Assembly (NCBI GenBank): GCA_031257135.1
Contig: JAIRPH010000116.1
Location: 1-38,787 of the forward strand
Source of the DNA: Spirochaetaceae bacterium
GTDB lineage: Bacteria > Spirochaetota > Spirochaetia > Treponematales > Breznakiellaceae
Length of the DNA stretch: 38,787 nucleotides
Direction: 5' to 3'
Part shown: positions 16,488 through 25,111 of the stretch, piece after piece
Numbering within the stretch: the stretch's first letter is position 1
How the letters are laid out: each line of letters opens with the position of its first letter
The notes under the pieces: generated by a model
Databases searched by the model: none
Told to the model about the DNA's origin: nothing
What the model saw: only the letters and a program-made list of their open reading frames with translations
Position numbers and translations under genes: made by a program

Positions 16488-18134
16488 ATGCAAGCCTTTA
16501 AAGTCAGCGCGCCGATACTCGCGCTCGCCGGTATAATGCTATTCGCCGCCTGTAACGGAGAGTCTTTGGATTTTGTACTCTCCACGGGAGGTATTTATAA
16601 CGTTGACGCCTATATAAATGAATATTCTTTAAATACCTGTTCTATTATCAGACAAAACGATAGCATTAGCCCTTATTTCGTCAGTTCGATAAGTAACGAT
16701 CCTGATATACAGGGACTTATCGTATTTTTACGGACCCCTGAAGGAACCTTAGCCGATAAAAAGACGTGGTATACTATCAGCGAGACTATGCCGGAGCTTG
16801 CGGAACAACCGCCGCCCGCGAAAGAGCCGGCGGTATTTTCGCCGGACTCTCCGCCCCCGGCTTCCGGCGAAGCCAAGCCTGAAACAGAATCGCCGCTTCC
16901 CCGGGCCAACGTTATAGAAAACTCCTCGCTGTACCGGATTGTGACGGTCAAGCGGCTGGATCGAAATCTTCCTCCCTTCACCCTGAGCGAATCGGTAGAA
17001 ATCGGCCGGTATCTCATGGTTTTTGAAATCGTAGGGGAAAAAGCTATCTTGTATACTATTGAAAAACCGGTTTTCGTTCTTGGAGACGCGGTTTTCGTTT
17101 TTGACGCTATGCAGAGCTATCTTCCCAGTTCTTCTCTTAATTCCTCTCTGGTTCCGCCCGGAACCAATGTTCTTCTTGAAGCGGAAATCGCCAGCGATGA
17201 ACGCCTTGACCCGTATATTGTCTGGTATGACGGAAAACGCCGCATGAAAGAAGGGCTTCTTTCGGCAAAGTCCAACCGGCTCATGTGGAAAGCCCCGGAA
17301 AAAACCGGCTTTCATACGGTAAAAGCCGTGGTCTACCCTTTTAAGCCGATAGAAAATACCGTCATTACCGGCGCCGCGCGGGAATTATCCTTGCCCATAT
17401 CTTCAAAAAGTAAAAACATAGGCTATTTTGCAAAACAGGCGAATCAGTTTATTCATTGGTATCAGTTTCAAAACAATCTGCTTGATGCTAAATCGCCGTC
17501 CGGTACAAATAGTCTTATCTTGCCGGACAAGCAGGAGCCGCACTGGATGCCTTATAATACCATCTACGGACTTGCTTTAGAAAACCGGTATATTCTGCCG
17601 GATGCTTCTTTTCTTTTCAACGCTCAGGAAGAAGGTTCAGCGGAAATATTGCTTCATGCGGTTCCCCTCGGGGAGGGAACGATTTTTACCGCTGAATTTA
17701 AAACCTTTAAGAAAACCGATTTCACCCCTGAGACGCCGCTGATCCTAAAGACCGCGCTGAAAGAGCAAAACCTTATCATAACCGCGGAACTGGGGGATGC
17801 TTCCTGTCAGTCCTCTCTGGATATGACCGGCATTGCGGGATTTATCACGCTGAGTATTACCTTTCGTCTGGGGCGATCTGAAATTGCCGCGGCCGCGGCC
17901 GTTGCGGAAACCGCCGGGGCGACTCAGGAAATCGTCCTGAAATTCGACGGAATCATAACCGGCGAAGGGACATTTCAACTCGGAGAAACCGCCTCTGAAC
18001 CGGTTGCGCTTCTCGATGAAGCGGGCGTCGCCTTTACCAAAAAGCCCCTCCCGCCGGAGCCGAAACCGCTTGAAGCCGAGGAAACCTCCCATGAACGGCT
18101 CGCGGAAACTCCGCATACCGCCGAAACCACATGA
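16488..18134 (+). CDS. Large lipoprotein with proline-rich linker and LamG-like C-terminal domain
   Basis: A 548-residue lipoprotein from the ATG at 16488: MQAFKVSAPILALAGIMLFAAC gives a clean signal with lipobox LFAAC, whereas the ORF-track start at 16458 adds ten residues ahead of it. Residues about 100-142 are a Pro/Glu-rich linker (PPPAKEPAVFSPDSPPPA). Residues about 310-510 look like a concanavalin/LamG sandwich: WYQFQNNLLDAKSPSG near the start, and KFDGIITGEGTFQLGE near the end resembles the closing strands of such domains. This suggests a surface or periplasmic binding role, but the fold call is tentative. The gene ends in a 4-base ATGA overlap with a second lipoprotein gene, so both are made together. 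Confidence 0.75.
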   Translation: MQAFKVSAPILALAGIMLFAACNGESLDFVLSTGGIYNVDAYINEYSLNTCSIIRQNDSISPYFVSSISNDPDIQGLIVFLRTPEGTLADKKTWYTISETMPELAEQPPPAKEPAVFSPDSPPPASGEAKPETESPLPRANVIENSSLYRIVTVKRLDRNLPPFTLSESVEIGRYLMVFEIVGEKAILYTIEKPVFVLGDAVFVFDAMQSYLPSSSLNSSLVPPGTNVLLEAEIASDERLDPYIVWYDGKRRMKEGLLSAKSNRLMWKAPEKTGFHTVKAVVYPFKPIENTVITGAARELSLPISSKSKNIGYFAKQANQFIHWYQFQNNLLDAKSPSGTNSLILPDKQEPHWMPYNTIYGLALENRYILPDASFLFNAQEEGSAEILLHAVPLGEGTIFTAEFKTFKKTDFTPETPLILKTALKEQNLIITAELGDASCQSSLDMTGIAGFITLSITFRLGRSEIAAAAAVAETAGATQEIVLKFDGIITGEGTFQLGETASEPVALLDEAGVAFTKKPLPPEPKPLEAEETSHERLAETPHTAETT

Positions 18135-18796
18135 AAAGAAGCCTGATTATCGGCATCCTCTTCTTCGCCGGCTGTAGCGGAGAGCCGAAAGAAGCGCAGA
18201 TTTCGTGGACGCCTCCGCCTCCTGAGCGGGATACCGCTCTGTACCGTATCGCAGACCATAAGTCGCTCTCCGCGGGAGAAGATATTCCTGACTGGGTTCT
18301 CCTCTATGACAACGGCGGCATCGGCTATATAGAATATCTCCCAGAGTATCAAGACCGATACGTCTTTATCGCCAAAAATACCGGCGTCAATGTATCCGCT
18401 CTGGAGCAATGGCAGGGAGCGTTTTCGGTTTCCCTTGATTTCGCGCGGCTGGTGGCTCCGCGTATGCAGGATCGTTTTACCAGAGAATCCGCTACGTTTC
18501 CAGAGCAGGAATACGGCGGCTTTTTTGAAGCCGTCATAAAAGCCGCGTATGATGCGGCATACGCCGGAGCCGTTTTGGAAGATACCTTTTGGCAGAAAAA
18601 ACAATATGTCGATGAAGACGGCGTTACGGTTGATCGGGAAGTCTATGAATTTTTTATCTTAGTCAGCATTGATAAAAAAAACCTTCAACGGCAGATAAAC
18701 GCCATTCTCGGCAATACCGTATCCGCCCGGTTTCTCACCAAACAGCAGACCGCCGCCGCGGAGCGGATTACCAAACAGTTTTTTGAAGGATTTTAA
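18131..18796 (+). CDS. Lipoprotein of unknown function
   Basis: A 221-residue lipoprotein with signal and lipobox MKRSLIIGILFFAGC, translationally coupled to the preceding lipoprotein gene (ATGA). After a proline-rich stretch (SWTPPPPERD) the mature part contains DIPDWVLLYDNGGIGYIEYLP and YEFFILVSIDKKNLQRQI, a pattern loosely like LPP20-type lipoproteins in which an aromatic-rich strand precedes a C-terminal helix. I cannot assign a family with confidence. The stop codon overlaps that of the convergent moeA gene by four bases (TTAA shared). Confidence 0.75.
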   Translation: MKRSLIIGILFFAGCSGEPKEAQISWTPPPPERDTALYRIADHKSLSAGEDIPDWVLLYDNGGIGYIEYLPEYQDRYVFIAKNTGVNVSALEQWQGAFSVSLDFARLVAPRMQDRFTRESATFPEQEYGGFFEAVIKAAYDAAYAGAVLEDTFWQKKQYVDEDGVTVDREVYEFFILVSIDKKNLQRQINAILGNTVSARFLTKQQTAAAERITKQFFEGF

Positions 18797-20007
18797 TCCG
18801 CTAGGATCACATCCGCCTCATCTCCCGCCGAGAGCGGCGGCGTTCCAGCGGGGATGTCTAAGATGCCGTTACAGCCGATAACCGCCCCAAGCGAGCCTGA
18901 TACAAAGCCGGTAGAAGAAGGAATGACTCCGCCATCTTCCAAACGGGCGTACAAGAAACGGCGGCTTTCGCTTGCCTTGGGGAAGGGTTTTTGCAGGACG
19001 CATCGGATTCGGCGGGGCAGTACCTGCAAACATCCGGCGAGACGGCGTATAACCGGTCTAGCCAAAAGGTCGAAATTGATCGACGCGGCTCCCGGATTCC
19101 CGGACAAACAGAGAATCAGCTTAGAGTCCAAGCGGAAGGCGGTAATCCAGCCGCCGGGTTTCATCTGAACCCCCCGAAACACCGGCTCCGCTTCGAGAAT
19201 CTTCCCCACAAGGGGCATATAATCCCGATCTCCTACGGAAACTCCGCCGGTGGTAACGGCGAAATCGCAGAGCTTCAGCAATGCTGTTAAGGCTTCGGCT
19301 ATGGTTTCGGGATCGTCGGCTACATTGGGACAAAATACCGGTTCTCCTCCCGAAGTCCTTACCTTCGCGCCCAGCATATACCGATTGCTGTCATATATTT
19401 TGCCCGGTTTGAGGGGCTGATTCCCGGACATTAGTTCGCTTCCGGTTGAAAGGACGCCCACCCGAGGGCGTTTAAAAACCGGCGCGTCAGTATATCCTTG
19501 ACCAGCCAATACGCCGATGTGAGCCGGCGTAATACTTTCGCCCTTACAGAGAATACCATGATCTTTACGGATATCTTCCCCTTGAAAACGATAGTTTTGA
19601 TGCTTTTTTAAAGAGACCGGAATTTTCACATAGGCTTTGCCGTTATCGGTATCCTCATAGCGGACGACGCAGGTCGCCCCCGGGGGGATAGGCGCGCCGG
19701 TCATAACCCGGACGCAGGTTCCCGGAACAAGAGACCCTATCGGTCCGTCTCCGGCATAGAGCGTCTCGGCAACGCGCAATACCGCAGGACTATCCGCAGA
19801 GGCTTCGCTCAAATCGGTATGGCAGACCGCAAAACCGTCTACCGGAGAATTATCAAAAGGCGGCGCGTCGGTCAACGCCTTGAGATTCATATACGAAATC
19901 CGTCCCAACGCATCGAGAAGCGATACCGTTTCATGCTCATTCGGTACCGGCGTCCGTTCCAGCAGTCTTTCAACAGCGGACTCTAAAGGAATACTGGTTT
20001 GTCCCAT
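18793..20007 (-). CDS. moeA: Molybdopterin molybdenumtransferase
   Basis: MoeA inserts molybdate into adenylated molybdopterin to complete the molybdenum cofactor. Seen motifs: APPFDNSPVDGFAV (domain III start), GTCVRVMTGAPIPPGATCVVRYED, RPRVGVLSTGSEL, IYDSNRYML, VTTGGVSVGDRDYM and FRGVQMKPGGW, then CLSGNPGAA. Length 404 from the ATG at 20007 is normal. The ORF track extends to an ATG at 20058, adding 17 residues. I prefer 20007 because the protein then starts close to the family N terminus and TTGACC-17-GAATAT lies six bases upstream, though that -10 is poor. No other cofactor gene is in the window; a molybdenum or tungsten enzyme such as formate dehydrogenase is implied elsewhere. Confidence 0.92.
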   Translation of the reverse strand: MGQTSIPLESAVERLLERTPVPNEHETVSLLDALGRISYMNLKALTDAPPFDNSPVDGFAVCHTDLSEASADSPAVLRVAETLYAGDGPIGSLVPGTCVRVMTGAPIPPGATCVVRYEDTDNGKAYVKIPVSLKKHQNYRFQGEDIRKDHGILCKGESITPAHIGVLAGQGYTDAPVFKRPRVGVLSTGSELMSGNQPLKPGKIYDSNRYMLGAKVRTSGGEPVFCPNVADDPETIAEALTALLKLCDFAVTTGGVSVGDRDYMPLVGKILEAEPVFRGVQMKPGGWITAFRLDSKLILCLSGNPGAASINFDLLARPVIRRLAGCLQVLPRRIRCVLQKPFPKASESRRFLYARLEDGGVIPSSTGFVSGSLGAVIGCNGILDIPAGTPPLSAGDEADVILAD

Positions 20008-20066
20008 ACATTCATATTCGCATACCTGTATCCGCCGGTCAACCGATTTCAGCCGCATAGAGAAAG

Positions 20067-20095
20067 ATACCCGGTTTCAACCGGTAATAAAAAAT
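20067..20095. repeat. Direct repeat copy 1 with perfect internal palindrome
   Basis: ATACCCGGTTTCAACCGGTA followed by ATAAAAAAT, 29 bases, matching 27 of 29 bases of the copy at 20163-20191. It contains the perfect inverted repeat CCGGTT-TC-AACCGG (20071-20084). A third, shorter relative, CCGATTTCAGCCG, lies at 20043-20055. The set sits between the divergent moeA and VWA genes and could be a shared operator. Confidence 0.6.
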
Positions 20096-20162
20096 TGTTT
20101 TTTCCGCTTGTAGTTTCGAGCTTTCGGGCGCGGTTTATTCTTCGCCGGCGGTTCGCTATATA

Positions 20163-20191
20163 ATACCCGGTTTCAGCCGATAATAAAAAAT
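20163..20191. repeat. Direct repeat copy 2, abutting the VWA gene start
   Basis: Second 29-base copy, differing from copy 1 at two positions (the palindrome is imperfect here). It begins inside a consensus TATAAT (20159-20164) and ends one base before the ATG at 20193. A protein bound here would cover the promoter and start region of the VWA gene. Confidence 0.6.
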
Positions 20192-20192
20192 C

Positions 20193-21437
20193 ATGTCTAA
20201 AATTACGGCTTTCCTGCTTAGTGCAATCTGCATTTGGGGTACTCTGTACGGTCAGGAGGGGCTGTCCCCTGATGATGCCGAAGCCGCGCCGCTTTCCGAT
20301 TCCGAGGCGGATTCCGTCCCCGGCGCGGAGGCTGAGTCCGAGCTTGGACCGGAGCCGGCTTCCGCGCCGTCCCTGACGCCCGGCCAGAAAGATTTAATCA
20401 TCCTGCAAGAAGACACTCGGATAGAACAGCGGGTTGACGGCGGATTTCATCTCTTTATACGGAAAAAGCCGGACATTGCCTCGGTTCTGCTTACCGAGAC
20501 TACTAAGGACCCGTCTCTTCAAGAGGCTAATTACGCGTACCGCGATTCCCAATGGAATCCGATAAACGGCGATGAAGTCAGGCTCCTCAACGACGCTCCT
20601 ATCGCTAGGACAAGCCGCATCTGGTCCCTTATCGATTCCACAACGGAGGCTCATCCTGAATTTGGGGAAGCCTTTCACATTTATATTCCATATATTCTTA
20701 ATTACGGTTACGCCTATACTCGGCACGGGGAGGTATACGTCCAGAACGGAACCTATTTCAATATCCGAGCCTTTGCTCTGCCTTACGGGGATTATCGGGG
20801 GGCTTTTCGGGACAATCCGTTTGTCTTGCAAGTAACCCAAAAGCCTTTGGAAGGTCCGCCGGACGGCAATTATATGCGGGAAACGATCAACGGCTTTGCG
20901 GATATAACCACGTCGAATGAAGGCGATCTCGTGTGGTCCAGAGAACCTAAAGACTTGGTAGACAAAATTAAAGGGATTTTGGAAAAAGAACGGCGGAAAA
21001 CGCTTGACGTGGTAATCTGCCTCGACACGACCGCCAGTATGCGGGACGATATTGCCGCTGTCAAGGCGGAACTGCCTAATCTGCTGGAACAGATGGTCTC
21101 GGAATTTTACGATTTTCGGATCGGGCTGGTACTGTATCGGGATTACAGCGACGCGTACCTCAACCGGACGATCCCGTTCACCAGAGATTTGGAGGTTTTT
21201 AAGAAAAACCTCCACGCCGTTCAGGTAGCCGGAGGCGGAGATATACCGGAAGCGGTTTATGAAGCCCTTTACGAAGGTATAACAAAGTTTACGTGGCAGG
21301 GAGAAGCTAAGATAATCATTCTCATCGGCGATGCTCCGCCTCATCCTCGGCAGAAAGGCAAAATATCAAAAGATATGGTGTATAAAGCCGCGTCAGAACG
21401 GGGAGTCAGGATAAGCGCGATAATCCTTCCGCTGTGA
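20193..21437 (+). CDS. Secreted von Willebrand factor A-domain protein
   Basis: A 414-residue exported protein: signal peptide about 1-20 (AFLLSAICIWGTLYG then Q), acidic low-complexity linker (residues 22-60, rich in Glu, Asp, Ser, Pro), an uncharacterised beta-rich middle, then a VWA domain from about 270 to the C terminus. The metal-site motif reads LDTTAS (D-x-T-x-S, with Thr where Ser is usual), followed by FRIGLVLYRDYSD, GGGDIPEAVYEAL and ILIGDAPPH, all typical of VWA domains. Such domains bind partner proteins through a metal ion. There is no C-terminal membrane anchor, so it is periplasmic or secreted. There is no Shine-Dalgarno sequence; TATAAT lies 28 bases upstream. Its stop abuts the convergent oxidoreductase. 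Confidence 0.8.
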   Translation: MSKITAFLLSAICIWGTLYGQEGLSPDDAEAAPLSDSEADSVPGAEAESELGPEPASAPSLTPGQKDLIILQEDTRIEQRVDGGFHLFIRKKPDIASVLLTETTKDPSLQEANYAYRDSQWNPINGDEVRLLNDAPIARTSRIWSLIDSTTEAHPEFGEAFHIYIPYILNYGYAYTRHGEVYVQNGTYFNIRAFALPYGDYRGAFRDNPFVLQVTQKPLEGPPDGNYMRETINGFADITTSNEGDLVWSREPKDLVDKIKGILEKERRKTLDVVICLDTTASMRDDIAAVKAELPNLLEQMVSEFYDFRIGLVLYRDYSDAYLNRTIPFTRDLEVFKKNLHAVQVAGGGDIPEAVYEALYEGITKFTWQGEAKIIILIGDAPPHPRQKGKISKDMVYKAASERGVRISAIILPL

Positions 21438-22424
21438 CTAGGAAGAACTATCCCAGGGGCGTACGGAATTGAGATATTCGATAACCCGCAGTCCGTCGGC
21501 CGCGCTGGAACGAGGCTTGCGGGCAGGGTCCCGGACGCAGGCAACCGCATCCCTCAGCATATTGGCGAAATATCCTGTAGGTCCCTCAAAAACCTCCGGA
21601 GTTTTCCGCAAAGACCGAAACCCTTCCGCATAGGGACTCGCCCCGCTTTCCCAAATCTCAAATACCCCGTTGCCGATACGCAGACGCCCGCGCTCGCAGG
21701 AAAACTCCAGCTCAAACGCAAGATGATCCCGTTTCCCCCCAAGCTCTAGGAAAAACGGTTTTTTCTCTTCCATAGATTCAAGATACCCCATCAAATACGC
21801 GGTTCCCTCCCGGGAAGTAAGCCGAGACCCCCACTTTTTCTGATGCCGCATCCCTAAACCGGTCAAAAACATAAGCGCGTCCGCAAGATGAGTGCCGTCA
21901 TGCCACAATACGTCGAGAAGCCGCCGCTTCGCGCCCATGTACAGCACAGCTTTGACGCTCAGTAGCATCCCAAGCCGGCGTTCATCGAGAACAGCCTTCG
22001 CCCGAAGATAATCCGCGGAATACCGCCGTTCATGGTTCGTCAGAACCCTTACCGGAAGCGAGGCTATCCGTCTCGCGGCGTCAATCGAATCGGCTAGGGG
22101 CTTTTCGCAAATAACCGCCGATACGCCCCGATCCGCGGCTAAAGCGCAATATTCAGCGTGACTGTCAGGATGGGTGGCGATAATCAGTATCCCCGGGGCA
22201 TGAGCTTTGAGCATCGTTTCAGCGTCGGCGTATACCGGACGCCCCCAACGCTCCGCAAAAAGCCCGCGGCGGGTCTCGTCAATATCCGCGCCGGCGGCAA
22301 GAACACATTCCGAGTCAGCGGACACCGCGCCGGCATGGGTGCAAGGCTTTTCCCGAAGAGGATCATCCTCCAGCAGACTGGCAATCCTGCCCAAACCTAC
22401 TACCGCAACAGCTATCTTTTCCAT
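21438..22424 (-). CDS. Gfo/Idh/MocA-family NAD(P)-dependent oxidoreductase
   Basis: A 328-residue cytoplasmic enzyme. The Rossmann start is AVAVVGLGRIA; ILIIATHPDSHAEY and the family motif VICEKPLADS (catalytic lysine of EKP) follow. The C-terminal domain includes LWHDGTHLADALMFLTG, the usual DxxxH-type region in which H acts in catalysis. Family members oxidise or reduce sugars and related compounds, often for surface polysaccharides. The substrate is unknown. It is divergent from the wzz/wza/wecA block with 106 bases between, so a role in nucleotide-sugar supply is possible but only inferred. The stop codon directly abuts that of the VWA gene. Confidence 0.85.
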   Translation of the reverse strand: MEKIAVAVVGLGRIASLLEDDPLREKPCTHAGAVSADSECVLAAGADIDETRRGLFAERWGRPVYADAETMLKAHAPGILIIATHPDSHAEYCALAADRGVSAVICEKPLADSIDAARRIASLPVRVLTNHERRYSADYLRAKAVLDERRLGMLLSVKAVLYMGAKRRLLDVLWHDGTHLADALMFLTGLGMRHQKKWGSRLTSREGTAYLMGYLESMEEKKPFFLELGGKRDHLAFELEFSCERGRLRIGNGVFEIWESGASPYAEGFRSLRKTPEVFEGPTGYFANMLRDAVACVRDPARKPRSSAADGLRVIEYLNSVRPWDSSS

Positions 22425-22489
22425 TGCTTAATGCTACCCCAAAAATACCGCCGCCGCAAGATAAGATTTACCGGCTCGGCGTCAGCCTC

Positions 22490-22518
22490 TTGTTTTTTCT
22501 TGGGAAATGCGCTATATC
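22490..22518 (+). promoter_or_regulatory. Promoter for the Wzz-like gene, near-leaderless
   Basis: TTGTTT (22490-22495), 17 bases, TATATC (22513-22518), then 12 bases to the ATG at 22531. No Shine-Dalgarno sequence. A predicted leader of about six bases. Confidence 0.4.
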
Positions 22519-22530
22519 TTTCTATAGATT

Positions 22531-23544
22531 ATGGATATAGAACCTGTTAAAGAATCTGACGACGAAATCAGTCTTATCGACCTTTTCGCGGTGTTGTGGC
22601 ACAGGAGAATAATGATTATCGCGATAACCGCTGTCGCCGCTGTCGGATCGGTGGTATATTCGGTTGTTTCTCTGATCCTGCCCCCGGAAAAAACATATCT
22701 GGCGAACGTATATACGCCCCAAGCCTTTATGCTTATCAATAGTTCATCTCAAGGCGGAGGAATGTCCGGTATGCTTAACGCCGCCGGCTTGGGCGGCTTG
22801 GCTGGACTCGCCGGGGTAAGCGTAGGAGGCGGCGTTACTTCTAGCGGGCTTGCGGTATATTTAGTCAGCAGTAATTATCTGCTGGACGCCGTGGTAGACA
22901 ACTTTGATTTAATTGAACGGTACGGCGAAAAATCTCCCCGCGCAGAAAGCCGTAAAGCGCTTAAAAAACTGCTCAAAGCGGAAATAGATGCCAAAAGCGG
23001 CGTTTTTACCATCGAATTTACCGATAAAGACCCGGTTTTCGCCCAGTCGGTAGTCAATTTTTGCGTGCTGTATCTGGAAAAACGGTTTGACGAACTAGGC
23101 GTTGATAAAAATAAACTGGAAAAAGCAAACCTTGAGACTAATCTTGAGAATACGCTTGCGGCAATTAAGGCGCTTGAACAGAAAACCCAAACCTTGGCGG
23201 CTTCCGTAGGGTCAGGATCGGGGGCGCTTCCCGCCATTACCTTAGAGATAAACTTATTGGAAATAGAGTTAGCCGCTCAAAAACAAATATATACCCAGCT
23301 TAGAGTACAACTGGAAATGCTAAAAGTAACTATGGCGAGTGAAAAACCGGTCTTTCAAATTTTAGAAATGGCTGAAATTCCTGACAAGAAATCGGGTCCC
23401 AGCCGAGGTCTGCTTTGTATCATCGTTACCTTAGGGGCTGGTTTTCTTTCGGTATTTCTTGCGTTTATATTAAACGCCATAGAGGGCGTCAAAAAAGACC
23501 CGGAAGCTATGGCAAAATTACAGGGGAATCAATATGCGAACTAA
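22531..23544 (+). CDS. Wzz-type polysaccharide chain-length determinant
   Basis: A 337-residue polysaccharide co-polymerase that sets chain length of exported or O-antigen-like polymer. The layout is classic: cytoplasmic start with EISLIDLFAVLWHRR, membrane span 1 (about 28-50), a large periplasmic part with a coiled coil (about 180-280), and span 2 (about 292-315) preceded by the proline-rich AEIPDKKSGPSR. No fused tyrosine kinase domain is present, unlike BY-kinase types. A glycine-rich stretch (about 72-105, GGGMSGMLNAAGLGGLAGLAG) in the periplasmic head is unusual. The end overlaps the Wza-like gene by 11 bases. Confidence 0.88.
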   Translation: MDIEPVKESDDEISLIDLFAVLWHRRIMIIAITAVAAVGSVVYSVVSLILPPEKTYLANVYTPQAFMLINSSSQGGGMSGMLNAAGLGGLAGLAGVSVGGGVTSSGLAVYLVSSNYLLDAVVDNFDLIERYGEKSPRAESRKALKKLLKAEIDAKSGVFTIEFTDKDPVFAQSVVNFCVLYLEKRFDELGVDKNKLEKANLETNLENTLAAIKALEQKTQTLAASVGSGSGALPAITLEINLLEIELAAQKQIYTQLRVQLEMLKVTMASEKPVFQILEMAEIPDKKSGPSRGLLCIIVTLGAGFLSVFLAFILNAIEGVKKDPEAMAKLQGNQYAN

Positions 23545-25060
23545 CGGCATTATACTCATCTTATTGTGGGCGATTGCCTACTCGCTTGCGGCTCAGACAA
23601 ATACCGCTACAAGTCAAAACGAAACGCAGAGTGTGGATATCTTAACTCCAGACCCGCAATTGGCTTTATCTACTCCCGATTATCGGGTCACCGCAGGAGA
23701 TATATATACTCTGACATACGCGGCTGGAACAACGTCAGTAGACTATACTATTACGGTGGATAGCACCTATCGAATTCGGGTATCCAACTTGGGAATTGTG
23801 GATGGAACCGGTAAAACCTATAACCAACTGAAAACTCAGGTGGAAACTATCGTTTCAAACAACTATCCTTTAGGGGGAGCGCAGTTCGTATTAAAACAGC
23901 CGGCGACGTTTAGGGTTCATATACGCGGAGAAGTAAAGACCGCTAAGGAAGCGAGCGCATGGGCGTTAACCCGGCTTTCTACGCTTCTACAGGTTTCTCG
24001 GTTAAGGGGAATAAGCGCAACCGAGTCAACCACATATTTAACGTTATATTCTTCGATTCGGAATGTATCGGTTCGTTCTAGTAATGGACAGGTAAGGGTT
24101 TATGATTTATTTAAAGCCGAGCGTATGGGAGATTTAAGCCAAGACCCCTATTTGCGTCCAGACGATATTATCACGGTTCATCGGATGGAACGGAGGGTTA
24201 CGATTACCGGACAGATAGAACGTCCGGGAACGTATCAGCTATTGCGAGGCGAGAATCTCAAAGAATTAATAGAATTCTACGGTAACGGATTTACGGAACT
24301 GGCTGATCCCACAAGAATGCAGGTAACTCGTTATATAGATGCTACGTCGAAGTCGGGGGAGATCATACGCATAACGGAAGAGGATATCGCCAAAAATTAT
24401 GAGCTTCGTTTTTATGATAGCGTATCAGTTCCTACTATTACTGAGATGAGACCGGTTCTATTTGTAGAAGGGTCGGTACAGACTTCCACGCCTGAAAGCG
24501 GAGAGCAAGTATCTCCAGAGGCCGCGACACGGGTTGTCGTACCGTTTATCCATGGCGAATATTATGGACCCCTTATCCGGCGGAACAGGAACTGGTTTTC
24601 CGCGGTATCAGATACGCAGAACGCCTATATTATCCGAGGGGACGAGCGTATCCCCCTTAACTTGAATCCCATGCTGTATGATGAAAACTTTCGAGGGGAA
24701 TTTCTAATTGTAGAAAACGATACCCTGATAATCCCCTTCAGGCAATATTTTGTTACGGTTGCGGGGGCGGTGACCAGTCCGGGAAGGTTTCCGTATATTC
24801 CAGATAGGACGTGGGACTACTATATAGCTCTTGCCGGCGGTTTACTGCCGACGCGGAATATGTTTCAAAGCCTAGATATTGTTGATATTAGAGGGAAAAA
24901 ACTCGCTAAAACCGACGCTATAACTCCTGAAACAATTATAACCGCCAAGTCAAACCATCCGCTTTACTATATTAATCAGGCGTCGCCGATTATCAGCGTA
25001 GTAGCGACCGTTACTTCATTAGTTATGACCTTTATAACGCTTAGTAATATGTTAAAATAA
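23534..25060 (+). CDS. Wza-like polysaccharide export protein (SLBB domains)
   Basis: A 508-residue exported protein. After a signal peptide (about 1-20, ILLWAIAYSLAAQ) comes the Poly_export domain (YRVTAGDIYTLTYAAGTT...IRVSNLGIVDGTGKTYNQLK), then SLBB repeats, seen in FRVHIRGEVKTAKE, VTITGQIERPGTYQL and VTVAGAVTSPGRFPY. The C terminus is a hydrophobic helix (SVVATVTSLVMTFITLSNML), matching the helix with which Wza crosses the outer membrane. Unlike E. coli Wza there is no lipobox cysteine. It should form the outer-membrane exit channel for the polymer handled by the overlapping wzz-type gene. Confidence 0.9.
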   Translation: MRTNGIILILLWAIAYSLAAQTNTATSQNETQSVDILTPDPQLALSTPDYRVTAGDIYTLTYAAGTTSVDYTITVDSTYRIRVSNLGIVDGTGKTYNQLKTQVETIVSNNYPLGGAQFVLKQPATFRVHIRGEVKTAKEASAWALTRLSTLLQVSRLRGISATESTTYLTLYSSIRNVSVRSSNGQVRVYDLFKAERMGDLSQDPYLRPDDIITVHRMERRVTITGQIERPGTYQLLRGENLKELIEFYGNGFTELADPTRMQVTRYIDATSKSGEIIRITEEDIAKNYELRFYDSVSVPTITEMRPVLFVEGSVQTSTPESGEQVSPEAATRVVVPFIHGEYYGPLIRRNRNWFSAVSDTQNAYIIRGDERIPLNLNPMLYDENFRGEFLIVENDTLIIPFRQYFVTVAGAVTSPGRFPYIPDRTWDYYIALAGGLLPTRNMFQSLDIVDIRGKKLAKTDAITPETIITAKSNHPLYYINQASPIISVVATVTSLVMTFITLSNMLK

Positions 25061-25111
25061 AAGATACATTGTGTCCTAATACTTTTTAAGGAGGATAGTA
25101 TTCGCATTATC

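Noticed and set aside
20095-20163. 22-codon ORF from a TTG after repeat copy 1, ending in Arg-rich residues
   Set aside because: Looks like a possible leader peptide, but there is no ribosome site and no attenuator; chance is the simpler explanation.
20394-21344. 316-residue - strand ORF
   Set aside because: Antisense shadow of the secreted VWA gene, whose VWA motifs are convincing.
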